From the NCBI GenBank assembly GCA_026075535.2, contig AP026545.1, positions 9,734,001-9,798,000 on the forward strand: a stretch of 64,000 nt of DNA, read 5' to 3'. The notes under the pieces are model-generated. The model saw only the letters and a list, made by a program, of their open reading frames with translations, was not told the DNA's origin and made no database searches. A program made the translations under genes and the position numbers. This DNA comes from Tricholoma matsutake (lineage: Eukaryota; Basidiomycota; Agaricomycetes; Agaricales; Tricholomataceae). Shown in pieces: positions 44,518 through 54,918 of the stretch (position 1 is its first letter; each line of letters begins with the position of its first letter).

Positions 44518-45709
44518 TGGGTGAGGAGGGGGAAGTCGTAGAAGAGTCGCTCACTCCCGAGCAAGTATCATACTTGATTAATCTACTTCTCGGCTAATAC
44601 TCTTCCATGTTGCAGGGCCAGAAAAGAGCATAGAGTGTTCCAACAACTCTTGCGCATGGTGCCCCATCTTCTGGAGTGCCTTATGGAAGCTTCTAATGAA
44701 GAGTGCATGGCAGTTGCAGAATTAGTATGTTGATTGCTCTGTGAATCTACATACCTTTTCTCATCCATTAAAGATTCAAAAGGGCATATCCAGCGCAAGA
44801 TCAGATGATACTAAGAGCTTGAAAGGTGTTGTTCTGGAGTGGATAAGCCCTCCCAGCATACCTGTCTGCCCACCCCTCTCCTGGAATGTCAAGACAAACA
44901 GGGGCTATCACCATCCCACCACCGGTGCCCTCCTCTGTCCTGCTGGTCTAGACTGGAATGATGTGGAGTCAGTGTTCCTTCCTTTGCATATGCAGTTTAC
45001 ACCGCTGATCTCCCCATTTAGTGTGTGTGAAAAACTTTCTAGTGGTGAAATGCCTGTCTGCAGTGATCAGTGGCCAATGCTGGTGTACACAGACCAGGAG
45101 TATGATCCCAAAAACCCTTGGGAGGGGCTGTTCAGAAGCCGGATTCTTGTTTGGGTTTGCATGCATTTTTCCTCCTCATCCGCTGCTGACTCTGTCTTGT
45201 TCAGGCATTCAAGCACATCTTTACCTCACCCAGTTTGGTAGAGAAAGAGGTGAAGGCAACAAGATCAGGTAATGCTCATATCCATGGCATGACCCAGGTC
45301 ACTACCGCCTCCCTGGCCTATGTAGCCATGCAGGTGTGTGGGGAGTTAGCACGCCAGTAACCCATCACTGATGATCTAACCAGCTTCACTTCACATTATC
45401 ATCCTCTTCAGTGTTCTGTCAATCGGACACCGTGACAGATTCTGAACGATTTTATAAAAGTGTCCTGGACTTCTTAGATGATCCAGAGGAGAAGGACGAG
45501 GTGGATGATCTGTTGAACTGGTGGAACTGGTAGGTGTCGACAAATTGATTTCACTGTACCAGCCATTGGCAGCAGCTGATTCTCCCATTAGCCAGGTGTT
45601 TCCAAGCTACATTGTACATGATCATGCAGTAACAAAACAGAGCGCACTAGCCAGACTGAAGGAGCAAAGGGCCCTGAAGCAGGCACCATTGAATAGGGGG
45701 GGATCATAA
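44518..45709 (+). CDS. DUF6698 family protein
   Basis: DUF6698 is a conserved basidiomycete domain of unknown function. Exons: ATG 44518 (EEGEVVEESLTPEQVSYLIN), 44615-44726 (ARKEHRVFQQLLRMVPHLLE), 44775-45160 (SSARSDDTKSLKGVVLEWIS, RGYHHPTTGALLCPAGLDWN, VCSDQWPMLVYTDQEYDPKN, PWEGLFRS), about 45205-45340 (VEKEVKATRSGNAHIHGMTQ), and 45412-45709 (TDSERFYKSVLDFLDDPEEK, DLLNWWN, then QSALARLKEQRALKQ) with a small intron at about 45530-45595. No internal stop is needed, which sets it apart from its neighbours and suggests a younger or constrained gene. Confidence 0.75.
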
Positions 45710-46090
45710 AATACCAGCTAGCTGTAGATTAGCAATGCAATTGGCTTTCTTACAACCACCAAGTGAAATTAGAGTGACTGATCAGAGAGCAGATCAATGC
45801 CTGCACAGGTCAGCTCTCACAAGGATGAAGTGGGCTCATATTACTTACCCATCTTACAGGATATGGAGTCCAGACAACTGATGACTGATGAATGACAGAA
45901 TTGGTGCTCCAGATGATATATATCCAGTCTTTTTCTAAAGCCACAGATTTATCTCTCCTACATACCTTGTAATGTATGGAATTTGGAGAACAGTGTCCAG
46001 AGATATCAATGTTGGTGCTTACGGTGCAAGTAACCAAGACTTCCCCTTCTTACAAGTGTTGGGACTATGGGTAATTTTTTCTCATTCTGT
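45710..46090. other. 3' flank of the DUF6698 gene
   Basis: Nothing recognised apart from probable 3' untranslated sequence. Confidence 0.4.
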
Positions 46091-46745
46091 CATTAAATTT
46101 GCAGACCTGTCTTTCTGATGCATATGATCTGTGCAAGCATTTCTTACAGACTTTTTACCAATTCCATGGGTTTGTCAATCTGATGTTTTCACATACTTCA
46201 TATAAATCTTTTCAAGTAACTGCTCTTAGGCAGCTGCTGATCAGTGCTGTGATTGCTGGCAGAATCTGCCATTGCTACCATCCTTTATAAGCATTGGGAC
46301 AACAGGTGGAAGTTCATCGCTCTTTTCTAAATTTCACAGAATTGTTGGTCTGATGCTTCAAGGCCTTTTCCTGCATGTCTTACAGAACTTCTGAAGCAAC
46401 TGCTTCCTGACAGCTGCTGATCAGCAGAACCCACCTGATATAGCTGGCTGAATCCACCACCGCTGCCATCCTTTATAAAGGTTGGGACCACAGGTGGCTT
46501 TCTGTCCATCTTTTGCAAATTTTTCTGATGCACCATGCTTTTACCAATTCGAGAGGTTTGCCAGTCTGATACTCCATGGTCTATACTCACAATTCTTACA
46601 AATATTCTCAAGTAATCACTTCCAGGTAGCAGGTGATCAGTGAGGCCATCCTGATATAGCTGGCGGAATCTGCCATCGCTACCATCCTTTATAAGCATTG
46701 GGACAACAGGTGGATTTTCATCACTCTTTTCTAAATTTTACTGAT
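46091..46745. repeat. Tandem repeat, three units of about 200 bp
   Basis: GCTACCATCCTTTATAAGCA then TTGGGACAACAGGTGG occurs at about 46275, in variant form at 46463, and again at 46675, each preceded by AGCTGCTGATCAG-like and (T/C)GGCAGAATCTGCC-like words; a broken fourth start is at 46855. There is no coding sense on either strand. Confidence 0.75.
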
Positions 46746-47435
46746 CAATCACACTTGATATTGCTGTTCATTAAATTTCACATATGTATACTATTTGTTC
46801 AGCTACTACCATACATTTCGAAAGCTCAATTCTGAGTGCGCTGTTGAAATTTGTCAATGCTACCATCCTTTAAATACCCTTTTCAGACTGTATATAAGAA
46901 TTGCAAATATTATTGTTAATTTGGATATTTTAAGGCCTTATCAAGCCTTAACCTTTTCAGCCCAAAACCCAGATCTGAGTGTCACTGTTGAGCTATGTTC
47001 AAGTTATTGCCTTTTTTGGAACACTTGCTTCATCTCTAGTGTATGGCATGGCCTCTCCTGCTATCTGGATGGACTATAGCTCAAGGGAACTTCATAAGAT
47101 ATATTACTATGCACTATTTTATGTACCATATTGAGAAGCTGAAGCTCTGCTGGCCTTTGGTGAGTGAGTATAACCTATCTCAATATATTGACCCCTCTTG
47201 TACAGACTCATGGACCATTCCAAGGTGTTAATTCTACTTATAATACCTTGGTATGCTCATATATATTGCCAATAATGGGTACCATGACCTGGCATTGAGT
47301 AACAAGGAGATTGGGTGAGTAGGTGTAAATCCTACTCTGTAGCTTGAAGTATTGACTATATAATTGACTTGTAGGCTATAAATATAGGGTAGGTGACTAC
47401 CCTAACTACTCAGAAGGAGATTTGGACAATAGGAA
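46746..47435. other. Spacer without a recognised gene
   Basis: AT-rich sequence with only short featureless open frames. Confidence 0.35.
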
Positions 47436-48302
47436 ATGTGCGTGACCAATTATGAGCAAAGTTCTGTTCTGTTGATGGGAAACCCATGCCCCTGTGAGCC
47501 AGGACCTCAGTCCCATCTCATTAGACATACAGACCTTTTATTTACTTCACCTATAGACCTGGAAAATGAAGAAAGCGAACACTTTTGTGCCACGGATCTC
47601 ATGCAGCAAGTATTCCTCCTCCCCACCCCTAGTTCGCTTTTTTGACTATCTTATCCCATGTAGCTTTGATGGTAGGCTCTCCCCATAGTTTGTAAGGTCT
47701 CTATGATGCATTTATGATGCTCATTCATGCAGTGGGATGAACAGGAGAGCTGGTGAGTCACTATCTCTGATATCACACTAACACATAATTTGACATCCAC
47801 CCACTGGCCCCCTAGTCTCTATACTTGGTATACCACTCTATATGGTACCCTTACACCCTTTGGCTGTACAACTTTGGTCCTGATCCACATGCCAGCTCAG
47901 CAGTGGGTACCCTCTCCTCCTCCCCTACATTTTCGCTTTTTTCCCACTGTAGTCACTGCCTTATGGGCTAGAGCACTTATCCCTATCATGTACATAGTAG
48001 ACCTTGACATGATTTTATTGGCCTGGATATCAAGGGAGAGCCTCATGCATAAGTACAACAATCTCTCATTCTCACTTCAAGAAGGTAGTGCTCTAGCAGG
48101 CCTATCAGGGCAGGTAAAGCAGAAAGGATGGCAGGTAGTCATTCTATGTACACATGTAGTTAATGTAAGCAAAAGAAACCAAGGGAAATGGGGCAGAATG
48201 AAGGAAATAGTGAGCACAACGTTAGCCAACGTGGGTGGACATAAGCCAACAGTGATGGGAGAAATTGATGGCCTTGATGGTGACAGTAGCCGACAACATT
48301 GA
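47436..48302 (+). other. Open frames of unknown status
   Basis: Plus-strand frames 47436-47645 and 47790-48302 are open. The longer one has a hydrophobic middle (HFRFFPTVVTALWARALIPI) and a polar end (VNVSKRNQGKWGRMKEIVST). No family is recognised and no intron borders clearly join them. They may be chance open frames. Confidence 0.25.
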
Positions 48303-48523
48303 TGGCAGGTACTGATGTCCGGCACATGCTGTAGATGTCTTGGAGGAGTCTACACTATATTTATTCAAGGTTTATTGGAGGAGGGCCATACACATTTAAT
48401 TCCCTCTTATTAGAGGACCTCATATGTAGCTCCACCTCTAATAAGAGGTGATTGGTGGGATTATCAGGTGCAGGAAAGACTCCTATTACAGTTGCTAGTC
48501 CTCAGATAATCATAGTAATAATG

Positions 48524-50512
48524 CTATTTGTCCAAATTCAGCTGATGTGCACATGGTGCTGTCTTTACTGGAAAGTATTTTGCATACTTTGTGAATGCTG
48601 CTTGGGCACTCATTCCATAGTCCACTTTACCCAAGTCCCCTGCTTCAACAGCTTCCCCAATTGTTGCATACCCTGTCTCTGATGTCTGGTACATGGTTGC
48701 CTGGTTGAAGTACACCAGGCTTCCTCAACTGCATTCATCACCTGCTGTGATAGGCCTGGAGTTTGCAGGAGTTGGTCGCTGCAGACCATCTGTTGCCAGG
48801 AACTGAATAGCTGGGGTGCAGTAAGATGGGTTAAAAAAACCCTTTGGGAGACCTACCATGAATGTCAATGTTGAAGTGGTATAGGAGGGAGGATGGGTAT
48901 AGAAGGAGCACACAGGGTGGGAGCTCAATCACAACCCCTGCCTCCCAGATGACAAGCCAGGACCTCATTGTGTGGTTGAAGTTCGCTGAAAACCTCGTGA
49001 GCAAACTGTCTCTGAAAGAAAGGTGCACTGACTGCCAGGAAGCTCATAGACCAGCAGGGTGCAGATGCCCACTATGTTTTTTTGGTCTGCATGGGGGCCA
49101 CAGTGTACTCACACCTGATTTGGGAAGGAGGCATTTATGCACAGGTTCCAATACACACCAAAGAGAGGCCCCTCTTCTTGTACCAACTGGAGGATTCATC
49201 AAAGCACTTGGCAACCCCAGGAAAAACCTGACACACGACCTGCTCCACCCACCTGCTGTGTGGGCATCAGAAAGAGAGGGGCCAAGCACTCCAACAACTC
49301 ACTTTATCCGAATTATGATGGGTGCCTTCATGAAGACTTCAACTTTTGCAAGGTTGTTTTTGTGGAATGTGGTGAGATCGGCGCTCTAAAAACCCAGGGG
49401 TGTCAGAAGACCCCCTTGGGCTTCAGAATGGACAGGCTTACCCATTGGTACTGTCGCTGGTGCCCAAGCTTGCACTTCTTCTCAAGTGATTGGTCCATGA
49501 GGGCATCACCAAGTAGGGCCTGTGTTGCTTCGGAGAGCTCACTGGCCTGAGAGTGGAGCCACTGGGGTCGAAAGGAGCAGTAGGTGAACACACAGCCATC
49601 AGCATCCACAAGGAAGGTCCTCCGCTCTTTCGGAACACTTTCCCTGTGATCAGTGGGAGTTTCCACACACAAGGGCTCTACTTACCTGGGGGGCACTGGG
49701 TAGGGGGTGGGGAAGAACACCCGCAGTAGCTGCAGGATCTCTCCACTTTCATACAACCCCCTGAGCTCTTCCTGTATTTTTTTTGGTGGGGCCTGACCTT
49801 GCCAACCTGATGAAGATGCAGAGCCATGCTGCTGCATTGAGAACTCATCCAAGCACACTGCCTCTCCCTCTCAAAAGGTCCACTCACAAAGCTGGCGTGT
49901 TCTGCCCTCACTCACGCCTGCTTCTGCTCCTGCTTCTCTTTCCCTGCCCTCGGCCTCTTCAACCCAAGGCCCCTCTTCCTGACCCTTTTGCTCATGGGGG
50001 CAGCCACTTCCAGGGGCTGAGTCACCTCGATTGAAGCTGGTGCAGTCTTTTGTCACTTCTTCGGCACTGGAGCAGGCACTGCAGCGAGCAGCTTGGGGGA
50101 CTGCTGGGCTGTGGATGGAGGGGCACATGGTGATCCATAGCTGTCTTGCTCTTAGCAAAGGGGTGAAAGGAGATAAAGGAAGCCTGAGTTGCTCACCTCC
50201 ACAATCCACCGGCGTTCCCCCCCATCACTTCTGGCTCTCCACCTGGAAAGCTGGGGGATCGGGTTCACTGAGGTCTAAATCATAAATGCAGGGGAGGGCT
50301 TCTTCCACCAGCTGCCAGTTTTGAGGCTTGAGCATAGTGGACTCTGGGGCAAAACAGCTGCCTTTCAAAGCTCCTTCCTGAAGCAGGGTCCCAAGTTGGA
50401 GGCCATAGGATTGAAGTGCAAGGAAATCATCTTTAATCTCAGAGTCACGAGCCTTGATCATGGCTGCACAAGAAAGCAGTTCATTGCAGGCAACATAGTC
50501 ACTGAGAAGCAT
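48524..50512 (-). CDS. 2OG-Fe(II) oxygenase-like protein (fungal HCxPHxD family)
   Basis: Minus-strand exons in order: about 50512-50225 (PCIYDLDLSEPDPPAF), a Glu/Gly-rich linker, 49672-49440 (RRTFLVDADGCVFTY then QALLGDALMDQSLEKKC), about 49110-49035 (HCGPHADQKNIVGICTLLVY, holding the H-x-D iron motif), about 49010-48850 (SWLVIWEAGVVIELPPCVLL, YPSSLLYHFNIDIH with the distal His) and 48715-48524 (FNQATMYQTSETGYATIGEA). The motif order matches a fungal oxygenase-like family I know only as hypothetical proteins; a link to TET/JBP enzymes is likely but unproven. Introns are inferred. The glycine after ELPP is Cys here. Confidence 0.6.
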
Positions 50513-50967
50513 TTGTAGGCAACAGGGTGTGGCATAGAGGAGGGGAGGGGGGCTGTAGGAGATTCAGCGAGGGAAACAGACTCAACCACTGTAGACCTGC
50601 ACACACCTCATCTGATTTAACAGCAGTGTTCTCTCTGGAGTAGGGTCAAGTGCTTGAGGTGATGCAGTGCTTGTGAAAGGGGGGGATGATGGAGTCAAGG
50701 AGGAGGATGCTGGCCTTGTGGCAGCATCCTGGCAGAGATGAGAAGATGGTGGTGATAGTGAGATTCCATCAAAGAGAGGTGGGGAAGATGGTGAGGCCCC
50801 TGTGTCACATCAAGCTCAGCAATGAGGAGCATGCATGGCGATTCGGCAGGGGATGGTGTTTGTAGGATAAATAAAAGAAATCATGTTATATAAGTGGGTA
50901 CATTTGACACATGATCGTGACACAAAACAGTCACAGTTCTTCAAATCAGCAAAAATGTTGCATGATG
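50513..50967. other. Spacer before the left inverted repeat
   Basis: Probable 5' flank of the minus-strand oxygenase gene. A-rich and GA-rich; no coding features seen. Confidence 0.35.
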
Positions 50968-51398
50968 CTTTGTACCCTCTGGGTCAAATAAGACAGGTGT
51001 AAACCAGGCCATTGTCTGGAAATTTGCGTTGGATATCCTTCTGACACCGAGGTTTTGCTGGTCGAAACCCTCTGAGCTATGCATGAGTGAGACAAGACAA
51101 GTAAGACAGAGCATCAAGCTTCAAGTTCAAGAGTTGGGTTAGTACTTATATGGCCATATGTCACATGACATGAGCTCAAGGTTACATCATCAATCGAGAC
51201 TCTCAATCCGGAAAAAAATAAACATTCTGAGTTATTTCAGGTTGCCGTGGGCTGAATGACTTTTCACCTCTCTATTTTCAAGGAATCTGTGAATGGTACA
51301 TGTCAACTGTCTCTAATGTGTCCGAGTCCAAATCCTCCTGCCAGGATTCCACATCTGAAAGCTCTTTGTCAGAGGTCCCTCCTAGCAGTTCATTTTCT
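50968..51398 (+). repeat. Left long inverted repeat of the 12.7 kb block
   Basis: From TTTGTACCCTCTGGGTC to GCAGTTCATTTTCT the sequence matches the reverse complement of 63204-63664 over its full length. Differences are mainly CG against TG or CA (GATCATCAATCGAGAC/TTGAGAC, GCCGTGGGCTG/GCCATGGGCCG, TCCAACGC/TCCAATGC). It holds a short minus-strand exon (TMAWFTPVLFDPEGTK-like) and a plus-strand start (MSTVSNVSESKSSCQDS), so it resembles a divergent promoter region. Confidence 0.85.
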
Positions 51399-51580
51399 AA
51401 AATTGATCATATATACAAGTATCACCCTCCTCCAAGACAACAGACAAAAAGACACAGTGCATCTATACAAAAGGCTAGGGGTTGTCCAAATTGAGACAGC
51501 TAAAATAGAATTCAAGCAGAAAAAATGACTTCAGCACACCAAACTAAGCCCAACTTAGACAGGGCTCAACCCTTCTCCCC

Positions 51581-53260
51581 TCAGCTGTACAGGTGGTAGT
51601 ACCCAGAGGCATAGCCAAATGATCCATCACGTGGTGGGAGTGCTTGGCCAGTACTGCTAGCACTTGCATCAAATGGTCCTGGATTCTGGTAAACAAACCC
51701 ATCCTCTGCCAACCATTGCTGGTACTTAGGATCAACATAAGCAGGCATGAAGCTGGGGGTGTAGCCAGGGCCTATTGTATAGTTTGCCGCACTGTACACA
51801 TTTGAAAGAAATGGTGCCTCCCCAGGATTGGAAGGCATTCCTGCAATGTTGCCTCGCAAAGTCATGGCAGGGTCAAATGGAGCCTGCCCACTATTGGAGA
51901 ATGGCTCTGCACAGCTGTCTGGCTGCTCAGTGGGAACAGGAGCTGGCTGGGAGGATGGGCCCATTGAAGAGACAATGGCTGGGCCTGGTTCATCCCTGCT
52001 GTATCCCATGTTCCAAATTCTCTTGCATGTCATCTCCTCTTCTGGGTCATCCCAAAGAGCCCTCAGCTGCTCAGTTAGCACATCTTGCTTGTTCTTCCAT
52101 TTATCACCACTAAGGTAAGTTGAGGGCTTTCCCATTTTACTCACCCACTTGTCTCCATCCCTGGACTTACCAGCTGCTTTTGAACTAGCATTTTTCTCAG
52201 CAACCACCTGCAATGCTGAGCAGAGCTTGAGCAGGGGTGAGTGACAGAACATGATCCATGACCCATGCACTTATGCAAATAGTGAGAAAGGAGATGCACC
52301 CAAAACCCAGGTGCGGCATGAAGAGCTCCTTGTTCAACATCACAGCTGGTGACTTCATGACCTCAGCCATGAAAGCCTTCAGCCCATCACTCCCGAAGAG
52401 CTCGAAGACCTTTCCCTGTCAATAGTTATGCTTGGTCCAACCTCTTCATAGGACATGAACTTCAGCTTACCTCTTCATTGAGCCCATGGACATAGCCTTG
52501 ATTGTCAAGCAATTATTTTGCATTGCAGGCAGCATCCTCGGCATTCTTTCCTGCTAGCTGCTCCTCTGAGCACCCCAAAGCCTGCTCTTCCAACAGGTCC
52601 AGCTTGTAGAAGTGGTGCACATTTCGTCTTGCAAGGCTGTAGATGTTGGTCCATGAACTCTGGACCTGTTTGGCAACCTGTAGCTAGTGTCAATAGCATA
52701 CCCCAAGTCCTCAGAATTTAGATGCACACGAGCGACCATATCCTTGGGCCAAGATGCAGAATCTGCTTCAACAACTTTGACACTCATGAGCAAAATGCCG
52801 GTTAACTGGAGTGCTGGGCACTTACCAGTTTGTCTCAACCGCTCATACTCCACCTTCGCCCAGTGGAGTGAATCGACTGCACTCTTCTGCCATGCAGCCA
52901 TGTCCTCAAAGCTGAGGGTCGCAATTGCGAGCCCACTCATCTTATTTTTGGCAGTTAACTTGAAGTAGTCCATCATGTCTGAGCTGATCTTCACCTTCTG
53001 AGAGTAGCAGGACCCAGATGTGGCAGTCTTCCCAGTGCTTGCCTTCCTGTATTTGCTTGACCTCTTCTGGGATGACTCAATGTTGGAGGGGCATGAGCCT
53101 GCAGACTCTGAGAATGAGGAGGAGATGAATGAGATGCCTCCCTTGATCTGCCTTCACTTCCCTTTTCCACCAACCATCTCCATTGAAAGTGGGGCATCCA
53201 GCGTGACTTTCATTTTGACTCTTAGTAGGGGAAGGGATGAATCTGGAACTGCTGTTGGAA
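51581..53260 (-). CDS. Conserved hypothetical protein (KISSDMMDYF family)
   Basis: Minus-strand exons: about 53260-52850 with Ser-rich N-terminus (FISSSFSESAGSCPSNIESS, KASTGKTATSGSC) then KVKISSDMMDYFKLTAKNKM and DMAAWQKSAVDSLHWAKVEY. A poorly resolved middle (52800-52280) follows, then 52270-51581 with LRALWDDPEEEMTCKRIW and a Pro/Gly/Tyr-rich tail. I recall related Agaricomycete hypothetical proteins near transposons; a coiled-coil or DNA-binding role is only a guess. One TGA interrupts the first exon near 53157. Confidence 0.5.
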
Positions 53261-53313
53261 GCACCAGTTAGAGATGAGTTTGTGCATTGCTCACAAGCCT
53301 CACCTCAAGTCAG

Positions 53314-54123
53314 TGTCATGACTGACATTGCCTGGAGGTCTGGAGGTCTGTCATGACATCAGCGCTTCACCAGCCTGCAGTTAGCATCATGACCAAACTG
53401 GTCTAGGGTCAAGATGACAGATCCCTGGAACCCCTGCCACCAGCATGGTGCAATTTACATTTTAGCCTTGTTCGCCCTTAGGTCAGGACCATGGCTGACC
53501 TTTCATATACTGATCAAGCTGCCAGTGGTCTTAGATCTGTAATGATATGGTGAGTACTTGACCAAAGCTTGCAGTGAGAGCAACATGATGCAGAGCTTAT
53601 TCAAGATTGCCATGGTCAAAAAAGCCACTATTCGGTGCAAGAGTCTGATCAGTCAGAAGAGGTGAGTGCTTTTGATCATTACCTTGCCAGTGGTATCAGT
53701 GCAGTGCCATTCCAAATCCATCGATTGAATTACTATAAATTGAATCAGCAGGCTTTCACAGAGAGTAAGAGTGAGCCATAGCACACATGTTTTAACTTTC
53801 TTCCTTACATGCTCTTGTCGGAGCCATTCATTGACAGGGAAGTAATCCTATCCTATAAATAGATCTTGATCGATCACTCAAGCACTCAAGTACTCACGTA
53901 GCTGAGTGCTCTCCATCCTGACTCCACTGAGTCCAAAGACTGACCGTGTCATGAATCATTGAACCTGGGGCTCAGTGCTTAAGCCTCATCTGGGTATTGA
54001 ATGACCAGAGGATACTCCTGTGCATAGTGATGTATGCTGGTTTCTGCATCTCATCTCATCAGTGAACTTGAAGCTTGAAGCAATGCTTCATTTATGCAAT
54101 AAAACTACATTCTGAGTTCTACA
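53314..54123 (+). repeat. Possible solo LTR
   Basis: It starts TGTCATGACTGACATTGCC and ends TTCTACA, so it has TG...CA termini. TCATGAC-type words are repeated near its start, and CAATAAAACTACATTCTG, a polyadenylation-like signal, lies close to its end. The flanking 5-mers (GTCAG and GTGCC) do not match, so the call rests on composition and signals only. Confidence 0.4.
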
Positions 54124-54208
54124 GTGCCCTACTTGATATCTTTGGCTAATTTCTTTATGGTGGACTCTGTCAAGGGAGTAGCGGTGCTAGTAGGAGTCAG
54201 TATTACTT

Positions 54209-54587
54209 CTACATCTCTAGTGTCTTCAGCACTTCAAGCATCCTCAATAGCAATTCTCTCACTGCCTTGAGACTGACTGGTCTCAGAAGTGCCATCTTCA
54301 GAGATGCATCCAGCAGATGGCTGGACATCAACTTCATCCATGGAGGCAGACACCTGATTGCTGCTTCCTGGATTCCCAATTTCATGGAAATAATCCTGCA
54401 TGTGCATGATGTCCTCACTCATTTCCTCCACCTGAATATGAGCTATCTGAACTTGGTCCTGCAATGATTGCAAAACACATTCTCCCTCTAACACTCGATT
54501 TGAAGCAACCTGCAGCTCTAAATGCAGTGTATCCCACACCACCTGAGCTATCACCAATTCTTGATGTTGAGATTTTTTGTCGAACAT
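54209..54587 (-). CDS. Unknown short coiled-coil-like exon
   Basis: Minus strand open from 54587: QHQELVIAQVVWDTLHLELQ, then VLQSLQDQVQIAHIQVEEMS and an acidic Ser/Gln-rich end. The heptad-like Leu/Val/Ile pattern suggests a coiled coil of about 60 residues. Family and flanking exons are not recognised. Confidence 0.35.
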
Positions 54588-54918
54588 GGAGTAGGAATTA
54601 TTGAACTACAGAGATAATCAGTTACCCATGAATGGACACCCATGAATGGACACCAAAGGCTACACCCAATGTGTGGGCCCAATGCGGTGACCTGATCTTT
54701 GTATAAACTGTTTGAGATCCCAAAACTTTGGAGTATCATGTTCATGTAAACTGGACTGGCCCTGACAAACCAGAGCACACCTGTGAGGGAGATGGTGAAG
54801 CCATGGTGATCTGCCTCAGTGCCAGGTTCATAAATGGATTTTTGTGTGAAGCAGTGGGTATCACGAACTTACTAGGGCAACATCGCAGGATATAACCTGA
54901 AGGCTGAAACCTCAACTT

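Noticed and set aside
46091..46745. CRISPR array
   Set aside because: The unit is about 200 bp with no short direct repeat and unique spacers, and the DNA is fungal.
53314..54123. Confident solo LTR with target duplication
   Set aside because: Flanking 5-mers GTCAG and GTGCC differ; kept only as a low-confidence feature.
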